Assembly (NCBI GenBank): GCA_028285385.1
Contig: JANQPR010000175.1
Span: forward strand, 1 to 35,828
Origin: Phycisphaera sp.
GTDB lineage: Bacteria; Planctomycetota; Phycisphaerae; Phycisphaerales; Phycisphaeraceae
DNA length: 35,828 nucleotides
Direction: 5' to 3'
Part shown: positions 8,734 through 16,529 of the stretch, piece by piece
Layout: each line of letters begins with the position of its first letter
Numbering within the stretch: position 1 is the stretch's first letter
Notes under the pieces: generated by a model
The model's input: only the letters and a program-made list of their open reading frames with translations
Database searches by the model: none
Told to the model about the DNA's origin: nothing
Made by a program: the position numbers and the translations under genes

Positions 8734-9669
8734 TCAGGCCAACGCTTTGCTCATCGTCGTTCCCAAGTCCGCGGGCGACTCGGCGACGTGGCAGCCGGCG
8801 GCGCGGAGGGCGTCGAGTTTGGCTTCGGCGCCGCCTTCGCCGCCGGAGATGATCGCGCCGGCGTGACCCATTCTTCTTCCGGGGGGCGCGGTGCGGCCGG
8901 CGATGAAGACGGTGACGGGCTTGGTGACATTCGACTTGATGTAGTCGGCGGCGGCCTCTTCGTCGGTGCCGCCGATCTCGCCGATCATGACGATGCCGTG
9001 GGTCTCGGGGTCGTTCTGGAACATCTCGAGCAGGTCGATGAAGTTGAGGCCGCGCACGGGGTCGCCGCCGATGCCGACGCAGGTGGACTGCCCGAGGCCC
9101 TGCTGGCCGGTCTGCCAGACGGCCTCGTAGGTGAGCGTGCCGGAGCGGGAGACGATGCCGACGGCCTTGCCGGACTCGGCCTGGGAGATGTGGGTGTGGA
9201 TGTACCCGGGCATGATGCCGATCTTGCAGCCGCCGGACGTTTCGGTGTCTTGGCCGTCGTGCTTGATGCCGGGGGTGATGACGCCAGGGCAGTTGGGCCC
9301 GAGCAGCGTGCAGTGGGGGAAGTCGGCGGCGAGGGTTTTCTTGACGCGCATCATGTCGAGCACGGGGATGTGCTCGGTGATGCAGACGGCGAGGGTGATG
9401 CCGGCGTCGGCGGCTTCGAGGACGGCGTCGGCGGCGAACGGTGGGGGCACGAAGATCATGGACGCGTTCGCGCCGGTTTCCTTCACGGCCTGGGCGACGG
9501 TGTCGAAGACGGGGAGCTCGTTCTCGTCTTTCTGCCCGCCTTTGCCGGGGGTGACGCCGCCGAGCATCTGCGTGCCGTACTTGAGGCAGCCGGTGGTGTG
9601 GAACTGCCCGGCGCTGCCGGTGATGCCCTGGGTGATGACCTTGGTGTTGCCGTCGACGAGGATGCTCAT
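8734..9669 (-). CDS. sucD: Succinyl-CoA synthetase (ADP/GDP-forming), alpha subunit
   Basis: The subunit interconverts succinyl-CoA and succinate with substrate-level phosphorylation in the TCA cycle and carries the phosphohistidine. The protein has 311 residues; E. coli SucD has 289. The start [10 protein letters not shown] (ATG at 9669) is the family start. Visible signatures are [60 protein letters not shown], and [13 protein letters not shown] with the phosphohistidine. There is an insertion of about 12 residues after VITPG ([12 protein letters not shown]) and a shorter one after PGYIHTH. The partner sucC is normally next to sucD but is absent here; the upstream neighbour is a divergent GyrI-like gene. 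No clear ribosome site precedes the start. Confidence 0.96.
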   Translation of the reverse strand: MSILVDGNTKVITQGITGSAGQFHTTGCLKYGTQMLGGVTPGKGGQKDENELPVFDTVAQAVKETGANASMIFVPPPFAADAVLEAADAGITLAVCITEHIPVLDMMRVKKTLAADFPHCTLLGPNCPGVITPGIKHDGQDTETSGGCKIGIMPGYIHTHISQAESGKAVGIVSRSGTLTYEAVWQTGQQGLGQSTCVGIGGDPVRGLNFIDLLEMFQNDPETHGIVMIGEIGGTDEEAAADYIKSNVTKPVTVFIAGRTAPPGRRMGHAGAIISGGEGGAEAKLDALRAAGCHVAESPADLGTTMSKALA

Positions 9670-10006
9670 GGCGGGATCGCGGGTGGTGGTGGGTGCGGGT
9701 AGCGAAAAAGAGTTCGGAGGATAGCGGAACCGGTCGGCGGGGCTAGGGAGAAGCCCGCGTTGCGTCGGCGCGCGTAAATGGGATAATACTGTCGTATTCT
9801 GCTCCGCCGTCGGCGAGGGCGCCATCGAAGGGCGGCACCCGGGCGACCCGGGACGACGGAGCAGAGTCGGTTGGTGATGGTTCCGGGGCGGAGCGCGCGT
9901 CGGCTTGAAGCGATACGGGTGTGGTGTGGTCGGGGCGGCGCTGTTGATCCTCGACCCGCGACGCTGAGCCCGTCCTGGCGTCGGCGTTCAAACGAAAGGA
10001 ACCACC
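9670..10006. other. Divergent intergenic region with an AT-rich palindrome
   Basis: These 337 bases lie between sucD and the GyrI-like gene. The only AT-rich spot, 9778-9798, holds a rightward -10-like GATAAT (9782-9787) with TTGCGT 16 bases upstream. Overlapping it is the inverted repeat AATAC-N4-GTATT (9785-9798), a possible operator. If used, the rightward leader would be about 210 bases. No RNA gene was recognised. Confidence 0.35.
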
Positions 10007-10525
10007 GTGGCGACAACGCCCGATCACGCGCACCCCGCACAGCACGACATCGACACCGCGATCACTGTGGCGACGTTGCCGGCGATGACGGTCGCGGCGA
10101 CGACGGCGTTCGGGACGCACCCGGAGCGCGCGGCTTGGCGGGCGCTCCGCGCCTGGGCCGGGCCGCGTGGGTTCCTCGACGACCTGGCGGCGCACCCGGT
10201 GTTCGGCTTTAACCAGCCGAGCCCCAGCGCCGCGGGCGAGCCGTACGGCTACGAGTGCTGGATCGCCGTGCCCGACGAGACCAAGGCCGGCGACGGAGTC
10301 ACGGTCAAGCGGTTCCCCGGCGGGGCGTACGCGACGGCCGAGTGCCGGTTGATCGGTGCGCCCGACATCGGCGCAACGTGGCGGCGGCTGGTGGAGTGGG
10401 TCGACACGCACGAGCACCAGTGGCGGGAGACGCACGAGCTCGAACGGCCGCACGACCCGTCGGTGCCGGAGGAGGAGTTGACGTTCACGCTGTACCTGCC
10501 GATCGAGCCGCCGGGGCGGGCGTGA
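10007..10525 (+). CDS. GyrI-like / AraC effector-binding domain protein
   Basis: The protein has 172 residues with no DNA-binding domain. The start is the GTG at 10007, six bases after AAAGGA. After a variable N-terminus (1-60) it shows the GyrI-like pattern: YGYECWIAVPDE (81-92), then GVTVKRFPGGAYATAECRL, then a Trp-rich helix (TWRRLVEWV), HQWRETHELER and a closing LTFTLYLPI strand. Such domains bind small hydrophobic or cationic ligands, either alone (GyrI/SbmC, Rob-like) or fused to AraC/MerR regulators. A stand-alone member may act as a ligand sink or hydrolase. It is divergent from sucD. The ligand is unknown. Confidence 0.75.
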   Translation: MATTPDHAHPAQHDIDTAITVATLPAMTVAATTAFGTHPERAAWRALRAWAGPRGFLDDLAAHPVFGFNQPSPSAAGEPYGYECWIAVPDETKAGDGVTVKRFPGGAYATAECRLIGAPDIGATWRRLVEWVDTHEHQWRETHELERPHDPSVPEEELTFTLYLPIEPPGRA

Positions 10526-10705
10526 ACAATGCGTGGCCGAGGGAAACTCCGCGGTTGAACGCGACGGAAAGCACCCGATGATTGAATCTCTTTTCCGACG
10601 CAAGGATCATGTCTCGTTCGGGTGTAGGCAGAGTCGTGGGTGACGCGGGGCGCCCTCCCGGATCGTGGAGGCGGACGCAAGTGAGCTGAAAGGTTTGGGC
10701 TGAAA

Positions 10706-10727
10706 CGGCAGGCCGGCGTGCCTGCCG
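10706..10727 (+). terminator. 8-bp hairpin downstream of the GyrI-like gene
   Basis: CGGCAGGC pairs perfectly with GCCTGCCG around a 6-base loop, 180 bases after the gene. No T-run follows, so it is a weak intrinsic terminator at best. Confidence 0.4.
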
Positions 10728-10974
10728 GGCTGATGCGTTGGGGTGGTGTCGCGTGTTGCGAGCGAACCGCTTGATTCGTTGACGTGCGATTGGTTCAAGG
10801 CAGAAGGAGTGACGTGTGCCGTGAGACAACTCGGTGTTCAGCGGGTCCGCGACCGCTGACACGACGCCGCTGCACGCACGGGGACACGCGTGCCGGAGGG
10901 GGTGAGGGCTCCGGGCGAAGGGTCCGGGGGTTCCGTGGGCTGGGGGAGAACGGCGGGCCCGACCCGGAGTGGTC

Positions 10975-11009
10975 GGGGGGGGAGTTCAGGGGGTCTTGGG
11001 GGGCTCGGG
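10975..11009 (+). other. Potential G-quadruplex
   Basis: Four G-runs of 8, 5, 6 and 3 bases are separated by loops of 6, 4 and 3 bases. This fits the standard four-run quadruplex pattern on the rightward strand. Further runs of three to five G lie just upstream (10926-10957). Confidence 0.6.
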
Positions 11010-11029
11010 CGTCGTGTTTCAGCTCAGCC

Positions 11030-11076
11030 GACCGGACGGGTTCGCCCACGCGGGCCCGCCCGGCCGGTCTGTTTTT
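11030..11076 (+). terminator. Rightward terminator-like hairpin with T-run
   Basis: GACCGG (11030-11035) pairs with CCGGTC (11064-11069), with an inner CGGG/CCCG helix separated by a small internal loop. TG and five T residues (11072-11076) follow. There is no gene between 10526 and this site, so the transcript it ends is unclear. Confidence 0.6.
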
Positions 11077-11162
11077 GGGGCGCATGCAACCTCGCAACAA
11101 CGCACCGACCGAACCTCAATGCCGGAACGCGTGAACCCAGGCCGTCGCCTTAAAATCCGGGC

Positions 11163-11744
11163 ATGCTCGGTTTTGTGGACAACCGCGACTACGCCGCCAC
11201 ATCCGGCGGTGAAGGGCCCGGCGAGTGGGTCGTGGTGCAGCAGTTCGCCAACGCCGTTGACGCGGACCTGGCCAAGACGCTGCTCGACGCCGAAGGCATC
11301 CCGACCGTGCTGGAAAACCGCGAGTTCATCGGCATGGACTGGGCGATGGCGGCGGCGGCGGGCTGGATCAAGGTGCTGGTCCCGCCGGACCGGGTGGGCG
11401 AGGCGATCGCGGTGCTGCGGAAGGCGAACGCGGCGCGCGGGCCGGACGTGCAGCTCGGCGAGCCCGGTGAGCTGCACGACGCCGAGGCGTGCCTGCGGTG
11501 CGGCGGTGCGATGCCGGTGGGCGACGCGGTGTGCGACGCATGCGGGTGGAGCTACACCGAAGAACTGGAGAACGAGCCGCGGAGCGTCGTCCCGTCGCCC
11601 GCCCTGCCCGACCGCGACGCCCTCGAACCGCCCGACGAGTTCTTGCCTGGCCTGCGGCGCACGCTGGTGGTGGCGGGCGTGATCCTCGTCGCGCTCGCGC
11701 TCTTCGGGCCGTGGCTGTTGGAGCTGCTCGACGAGCTGACGTGA
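11163..11744 (+). CDS. DUF2007 domain protein with zinc ribbon and C-terminal membrane anchor
   Basis: The protein has 193 residues. Residues 21-87 match the DUF2007 pattern: EWVVVQQFANAVDADLAKTLLDAEGIPTVL in substance, followed by a hydrophobic patch and VLVPPDRVGEAIAVL. DUF2007 is described as a putative signal-transducing or regulatory-partner domain related to ACT/PII-like folds. A zinc ribbon follows with Cys110, Cys113, Cys124 and Cys127. A single hydrophobic helix at about 166-187 would anchor the protein in the membrane with the other domains in the cytoplasm. The ATG is used directly, with only a weak upstream ribosome site. It is followed by a lipoprotein-like gene 113 bases on. Its role is unknown. 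Confidence 0.8.
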   Translation: MLGFVDNRDYAATSGGEGPGEWVVVQQFANAVDADLAKTLLDAEGIPTVLENREFIGMDWAMAAAAGWIKVLVPPDRVGEAIAVLRKANAARGPDVQLGEPGELHDAEACLRCGGAMPVGDAVCDACGWSYTEELENEPRSVVPSPALPDRDALEPPDEFLPGLRRTLVVAGVILVALALFGPWLLELLDELT

Positions 11745-11857
11745 TCCGGTGCGGTGGTGTTCACGTGTTCCGCAAAGCGCCGGCGTTGGAGCCGCCGAAG
11801 CGGGGTGGGGTTGGTACCTTGCAGCGCAATCGCCGCGACCGTTCCAGAGAGTGAGCC

Positions 11858-12529
11858 ATGACTTGCACGCACGTTCCGGGACCGGGGAAGCCGCCGTTAC
11901 TTGTGGATCGGCTCCGAGCGATCTCGGCCGGGGTCCTGCTGGCGTTTGTGTTGGTCGGCATCGGCTGCGGTGACGGGGCCTCGACACCGCCGAGTCCGAC
12001 CGCCGCCGCAGGCTCGCCCGATGCCGTGAACGACGCCGACACCAGCAACGACACCACGGACACCGCCGAACAAGACAGCGACGACGAGGTCTTCTGGGAG
12101 GCCGGCCCGGACGAGACGATGATCACCGCGGAGCTCGTGCCCGAGTTCCCGCGGGCCGGACAGCCGGTGGAGCTGCGCGTCACGGTGCACAACGGCTACG
12201 GCAAGCTCGACGCGCTCGTGTCGTACCGCGTCACCGGCCGGCAACCGAACTACGAGCTGAGGTCGATCCCGCCGCAACCGCCGTGGCAGCCGACACGCTG
12301 CACGGAGGAGTACATGCTGGACGAATCGGCCGGCGAGATGGTCCCGCTCGACGCGTCGTACAACCCGCGCTTCGAGACGCCGGTCGACCGCGTGTTCACC
12401 GCGACGACGACGCTGCCGCAGGGCTTCAACCACCTCGAGCTGCTGGTGCGTTACCCGAACCTATCGGGCAACCGCCGGCTGGACTTCGAGCCAAGCTACC
12501 TGCAGGGCTGGACAATCGACATCCCGTGA
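11858..12529 (+). CDS. Putative lipoprotein of unknown function
   Basis: The protein has 223 residues. A hydrophobic helix (about 21-36, AISAGVLLAFVLVGIG) ends in Cys37, followed by a Ser/Thr/Pro/Asp-rich linker (40-75), the arrangement of a bacterial lipoprotein. The lipobox is imperfect, with Val at -4 and Gly at -3. The rest looks like a beta-sandwich: the strand pattern ITAELVPEFPRAGQPVELRVTVHN in substance is common in Ig-like or exported carbohydrate-associated domains, and later strands (DRVFTATTTLPQGFNHLELL) fit. GAGAG lies just upstream of the start. I do not recognise the family. The N-terminal 20 residues before the helix are longer than usual. Confidence 0.68.
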   Translation: MTCTHVPGPGKPPLLVDRLRAISAGVLLAFVLVGIGCGDGASTPPSPTAAAGSPDAVNDADTSNDTTDTAEQDSDDEVFWEAGPDETMITAELVPEFPRAGQPVELRVTVHNGYGKLDALVSYRVTGRQPNYELRSIPPQPPWQPTRCTEEYMLDESAGEMVPLDASYNPRFETPVDRVFTATTTLPQGFNHLELLVRYPNLSGNRRLDFEPSYLQGWTIDIP

Positions 12530-12584
12530 CGCGAATCACCGAAGGGCGCGGCGTTGGCCCGCGGACCACCGCGTACGATCAGTT

Positions 12585-13601
12585 ATGGACGCCGCCGTTT
12601 TCAGCAGCCGCCCGTACGACCGCGACGCCCTGACCGCGTGCCTGCGCGAGCGCGCCGGGGCCGACGATTTGGAGCTGCACTTCTACGACGCCCCGCTGTC
12701 CGCGGAGACGGTGAACCTGGTCGCGCGGGACACAGCGGCGTGCGTGTTCGTGAACGACCGCGTCGACGCCGGGGTCATCGAGCACCTCGCCGAGCGGGGC
12801 TGCCCGGGCGTCGTCACCCGGTCCGCCGGGTTCAACCACATCGACCTCGACGCCGCGCAACGGCACGACCTGCCCGTGCTGCGGGTCCCGGCTTACGGCC
12901 CGCACGGCGTCGCCGAGCACGCGCTCGCGCTCATGATGACGCTCAACCGCCGCACCCACCGCGCGTACAACCGGGTCCGTGAAGGCAACTTCCGGCTCGA
13001 CGGGCTGATGGGGTTCCAGATGCACGGCAAGACCGTCGGCGTCGTGGGCACCGGGCTCATCGGCGCCGCGGTGTGTCGGGTCCTGCGCGGCATGGGCTGC
13101 GCCGTGCTCGCCTACGACACCCTGCCCAACCCCGAACTCGAGTCCATCGGCGTCGCGTACTGCAGCCTGCCGGAGTTGTGGCCGCGCTGCCGGGTCGTGA
13201 CGCTGCACTGCCCGCTGAACCAGCACACCCACCACCTCGTGGACAGCGAGACGATCGCGCAGATGCCCAACGACGCGATGCTCATCAACACGTCACGCGG
13301 CGGGCTGGTCGACACCGGCGCGGCGTACGTCGCGCTACGGCAGCGACGCCTGGGCGCGCTGGGCATCGACGTGTACGAAGAAGAGGAAGGCCTGTTCTTC
13401 GAGGACGGCTCGGACGACGGGCTGACCGACGACCTGCTCGCCCGGCTGGTCGCGCTGCCCAACGTCCTGATCACCGGGCACCAGGCGTTCTTCACCCGCG
13501 AAGCGATCGACAACATCGCCGAGGCGACGATCGAGAACCTCCGGCTGCTCTCCGACGACGAACCGGTCGCGACCGACCACCCCCACCGCGTGCACCGCTA
13601 G
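12585..13601 (+). CDS. ldhA: D-lactate dehydrogenase (2-hydroxyacid dehydrogenase family)
   Basis: The protein has 338 residues, as expected for fermentative D-lactate dehydrogenase, which reduces pyruvate to D-lactate with NADH. The NAD site is GTGLIG (155-160) followed by an acidic residue, Asp178, at the end of the next strand. The catalytic set is Arg238 (NTSRGG), Glu267 within DVYEEEEGLFFED, and His299 (ITGHQAFFT). The motif DVYEEEEGLFFED is specific to the LdhA branch rather than general hydroxyacid dehydrogenases. TRSAGFNHIDLDAA (78-91) is the usual substrate-domain motif. The ribosome site is weak. Downstream lies the leftward terminator of the convergent PEP-CTERM gene. Confidence 0.93.
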   Translation: MDAAVFSSRPYDRDALTACLRERAGADDLELHFYDAPLSAETVNLVARDTAACVFVNDRVDAGVIEHLAERGCPGVVTRSAGFNHIDLDAAQRHDLPVLRVPAYGPHGVAEHALALMMTLNRRTHRAYNRVREGNFRLDGLMGFQMHGKTVGVVGTGLIGAAVCRVLRGMGCAVLAYDTLPNPELESIGVAYCSLPELWPRCRVVTLHCPLNQHTHHLVDSETIAQMPNDAMLINTSRGGLVDTGAAYVALRQRRLGALGIDVYEEEEGLFFEDGSDDGLTDDLLARLVALPNVLITGHQAFFTREAIDNIAEATIENLRLLSDDEPVATDHPHRVHR

Positions 13602-13658
13602 CGGAGCCACACACGACGCCGCGCCCCGGGCGGCGGCCCGACGGCTTCCCCGCCTGAC

Positions 13659-13689
13659 AAAAAAGCCCGCGTCGCATCACGACGCGGGC
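13659..13689 (-). terminator. Intrinsic terminator of the spondin-domain PEP-CTERM gene
   Basis: Read leftward, GCCCGCGTCG and CGACGCGGGC form a perfect 10-bp stem with a 5-base loop, followed by six T residues. It lies 49 bases after the PEP-CTERM gene and between convergent genes, so it may also slow ldhA transcripts. Confidence 0.92.
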
Positions 13690-13737
13690 CGAAGGGAGGG
13701 AGGTTGGTTCCGACCGAACTCGGCGGCTTAGCTGTGC

Positions 13738-14577
13738 TCAGCGTCGCCGGCGGAGCAGCCCGAGCAGGCCCAGGCCCGCAAGCGTCGACGCGGCCGCCGG
13801 CTCGGGGACGATGCTGATCTCGACCGTCGCGAACACCTCGCCGGGGTCGATGGTGTCGAGGATCGACCGACCCGTGACGTCCGTGACGCCGAGGAACGCC
13901 GACAGGTCTGAGCCGAGCGTGACGTTGCCGTTCTCGATGTCGCCCTGCGTGCCGTCCTGGCCCTGCGTGAAGGCGGCGCCGAAGCCGTTGTTGATCTCGG
14001 TCGCGGCGTCGAGGATGTCGGCGCCGGTGATGGTGATCACGCGAAGGTCGGTCGGGTTGCCGAACTCATCGATCAACTCGTCGTTGGCGTTGAAGACTTG
14101 ATAGGCGACCGGATCATCGTTGCCGATGAAGGTGTCGTTGGTGGGCACGACCATCGAGAGGAAGCTGAAGTATTGGTAGGCCGACGGGTTGATGGGCGTG
14201 ACGAACCCGGTGCCGGTCTCGCCGGGCTCGATGGGCGGCGGGCCGGTCGTGGTCGCCACGACGCCCTGGATGTCGCCCGGGATGCCCGGGGCGGCGGTGA
14301 AGTCGGCCGTGATCTGGCTGACGTCGCCCAACTCGGCGATCAGCTCGACCGCGTTGGTGCCCAGCACGGAGGCCGCCGGGGCGCCGACGTCGAACATGTC
14401 GAACTGCCCGTTGTGGAAACCGAACCACACGGGCGTGAGCGAGAAGTCCGTGTTCCCGGCATGGACCACGTCGATCTGGATATCGCCGACCGCCTGGGCC
14501 GACGCCAGCGACGCGAGACCCGCAGACAACGCGACCCCGGCGCACGCGACAACCGACACTCGTTTCCCTGAACTCAT
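13738..14577 (-). CDS. Spondin-domain PEP-CTERM sorted surface protein
   Basis: The protein has 279 residues. AAGGAG lies nine bases before the ATG. Residues 1-28 form a signal peptide ending at SLASAQA. The central part (about 35-190) matches the bacterial Spondin_N pattern: IDVVHAGNTDFSLTPVWFGF, then AYQYFSFLSMVVPTNDTFIG and DDPVAYQVFNANDELIDEF. The C-terminus (257-279) is a complete PEP-CTERM tag: VPEP, a hydrophobic helix, then LLRRRR. Such tags direct proteins to the exosortase at the inner membrane, which removes the tail on release to the surface or extracellular matrix. No exosortase is in the window. It has its own terminator, so it appears to be monocistronic. Confidence 0.92.
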   Translation of the reverse strand: MSSGKRVSVVACAGVALSAGLASLASAQAVGDIQIDVVHAGNTDFSLTPVWFGFHNGQFDMFDVGAPAASVLGTNAVELIAELGDVSQITADFTAAPGIPGDIQGVVATTTGPPPIEPGETGTGFVTPINPSAYQYFSFLSMVVPTNDTFIGNDDPVAYQVFNANDELIDEFGNPTDLRVITITGADILDAATEINNGFGAAFTQGQDGTQGDIENGNVTLGSDLSAFLGVTDVTGRSILDTIDPGEVFATVEISIVPEPAAASTLAGLGLLGLLRRRR

Positions 14578-14770
14578 GACCTGTTACTCCTTCTCGGCAA
14601 GGGGATAGAAGACAACCGTGCGGTCCTTGCCCTTCGATGCGGGGGAAACCGGCCCACGCCCGTGGTTATTCCGGGAACCCAAAAAGAAATTCGTGGTTGA
14701 TGGCAACGCCCCCACCAGCCCCCACGCCTACCGTTGGCGGTCGTTCGTCTTTCCGTTTCCGAGGAGCACC

Positions 14771-15673
14771 ATGTCGACTGCCCCCCCTGCCACGCGTCGC
14801 GCCGTCCTGCACGGGATGGCCGGGACCCTCACCGCCGGCCTCGCCGGCGCCGCCACCGCGAACACGCAGCGACCGGTGCAACCCGCCGCCGAGCGCGTGG
14901 ACCCCAACGGCCGGTTCGCCGGACAAGCCGTGCTCATCACCGGCGGCACGAGCGGGATCGGCAAGGCCGCGGCGTACGCGTTTGCGCGTGAGGGCGCGAA
15001 GGTCGCGTTCTGCGGCCGACGCGCCGAGCTCGGCCAGGCCAACCAACGCGAGGTCGAGGCCTTCGGCGGCGAGGCGCTCTACGTCCGGGCCGACGTCTCC
15101 GACGAAGCGCAGGTCGAGTCGTTCGTCCAGCAAGCGACCGACGCGTACGGCCGGCTCGATGTCGTCTTCAACAACGCCGGCATCGACCGCCCGCCGTCGC
15201 CGATCCACGAGACCGAGTCCGCCGTCTTCGATGAGCTGATGGACATCAACTTCCGCGGGGCGTTCTTCACACTCAAACACGCCGTCGCCGCGATGCTCGC
15301 CCAGGACGAGCCCGGCGGGCACATCGTGAGCGTCGCGAGCGTCGGCGGCCACCGCGGCTACCCGGGGGTGATGGCGTACTCGGCGAGCAAGGCGGCGATC
15401 CTGAGCATGACCCGCACCGCCGCCAGCGAATACAGCGCGCAGAACATCCGCGTCAACACCGTCAGCCCCGGGCCGGTCGACACGCCGATGCTCGAACGCG
15501 CCGCGCGCGACTGGGGGCTCGAAGGGTTGCAGGACTTCGCCGCCGGCGCCGCCAACCAACGCGTCGCGCAACCCGAAGAGGTCGTCCGCGCCGTGATGTG
15601 GCTGTGCTCCCCCGAAGCGTCGTACGTCTGCGGCGCCGACCTGTTGATCGACGGCGGGTACGTGCTCAAGTGA
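14771..15673 (+). CDS. Short-chain dehydrogenase/reductase with Tat-like leader
   Basis: The protein has 300 residues. The start is the ATG at 14771, four bases after GAGGAG. A classical SDR domain begins near residue 46: the cofactor loop TGGTSGIG (57-64), NNAG, the catalytic Ser in IVSVASVGG, and YSASK with the catalytic Tyr and Lys. The C-terminal NTVSPGPVDTPM and GADLLIDGGYV are typical of glucose-dehydrogenase- or FabG-like SDRs. Residues 1-35 are an extra N-terminus with twin arginines (Arg9-Arg10), a weak hydrophobic stretch and AATANTQ, resembling a Tat signal peptide. A periplasmic NAD(P)-dependent SDR would be unusual. The substrate cannot be told. Confidence 0.88.
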   Translation: MSTAPPATRRAVLHGMAGTLTAGLAGAATANTQRPVQPAAERVDPNGRFAGQAVLITGGTSGIGKAAAYAFAREGAKVAFCGRRAELGQANQREVEAFGGEALYVRADVSDEAQVESFVQQATDAYGRLDVVFNNAGIDRPPSPIHETESAVFDELMDINFRGAFFTLKHAVAAMLAQDEPGGHIVSVASVGGHRGYPGVMAYSASKAAILSMTRTAASEYSAQNIRVNTVSPGPVDTPMLERAARDWGLEGLQDFAAGAANQRVAQPEEVVRAVMWLCSPEASYVCGADLLIDGGYVLK

Positions 15674-15709
15674 GCCCTGTGACGCCGGCTTTGCGGTAAC
15701 GTCCGAGCC

Positions 15710-16291
15710 ATGAGCAACGCCGCAAAGCCACGCTGCGCCTGGGCGAAGAACGACCTCGCGATCGCGTACCACGACGCCGAGTGGGGCGTGCCGCAGCACG
15801 ACGACCGGGTGCTGTTCGAGTTCCTGGCCCTGGAGGGCGCGCAGGCCGGCTTGAGCTGGGACACGATCCTGAAGAAACGCGAGCACTACCGCAAGGTGTA
15901 CGACGGCTTCGACCCCCGCAAGGTTGCGCGGTACACCGAGGCCAAACAGCAGAGGCTGCTGTCCGACCCGGGTATCGTCCGGAACCGTCTCAAGGTCGCG
16001 TCGTCGGTCCGCAACGCCAAGGCGTTCCTCGAGGTTCAGGACGAGTTCGGAAGCTTCGACAGCTACGTCTGGGCGTTCGTCGACGGCAAGCCGATTCAAA
16101 ACCGCTTCGAGTCGTTGAAAGACCTGCCCGCCAAGACGCCGTTGTCCGACGCGATCAGCAAAGACTTGAAACGGCGCGGCTTCAACTTCGTCGGCAGCAC
16201 GATCGTCTACGCGTTCATGCAGGCCGTGGGCATCGTGAACGACCACACGCTCGACTGCTTCCGGCATGCTCCGTGCGCGAAGATGAAGTGA
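15710..16291 (+). CDS. tag: DNA-3-methyladenine glycosylase I
   Basis: The enzyme excises N3-methyladenine from alkylated DNA as the first step of base excision repair. The protein has 193 residues, the normal length. It begins RCAWAKNDLAIAYHDAEWGVP, in substance the Tag signature. The structural zinc ligands are present: Cys9, His21, His179 and Cys183 (NDHTLDCFRH). Glu42 and Trp50 (LEGAQAGLSWDTIL) line the base pocket. It starts 37 bases after the SDR gene and could be co-transcribed, though the functions are unrelated. No alkylation-response regulator (Ada) is near. Confidence 0.95.
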   Translation: MSNAAKPRCAWAKNDLAIAYHDAEWGVPQHDDRVLFEFLALEGAQAGLSWDTILKKREHYRKVYDGFDPRKVARYTEAKQQRLLSDPGIVRNRLKVASSVRNAKAFLEVQDEFGSFDSYVWAFVDGKPIQNRFESLKDLPAKTPLSDAISKDLKRRGFNFVGSTIVYAFMQAVGIVNDHTLDCFRHAPCAKMK

Positions 16292-16529
16292 CGCGTTCCG
16301 TCGCCGCGCGGGGCGGTGTCAAAACAGGCAAGGCCGACGCCAAACCCGTGGAGCGATCGCGGTGGATTTGGCCGAAAAACCAGGAGAACCCGGACTTCTC
16401 ACCCGGATCGACGGTGAGATTTCTTGGGTTGGGTATTACGATAAGGGTGGTTCATGTCTGGCGGATCTTGCTTCGCCTCATCTGAGTGATCGCGTGCCTT
16501 TCGTGCTGAGGCGTGCGGGGAGAGTTGAG

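Larger units (their letters stand above)
10526..11162. other. 637-bp gene-free region with hairpin, G-runs and a terminator
   Basis: No credible protein frame is present. In order it holds a perfect 8-bp hairpin (10706-10727) that may end the GyrI-like transcript, a strongly G-skewed stretch with a G-quadruplex pattern (10926-11009), and a rightward terminator-like hairpin with a T-run (11030-11076). A transcript ending at 11076 without a protein is possible but unproven. Confidence 0.5.

Noticed and set aside
14666..16267. 533-codon leftward frame antisense to the SDR and tag genes
   Set aside because: Spans two well-supported genes on the other strand and has no recognisable domain.
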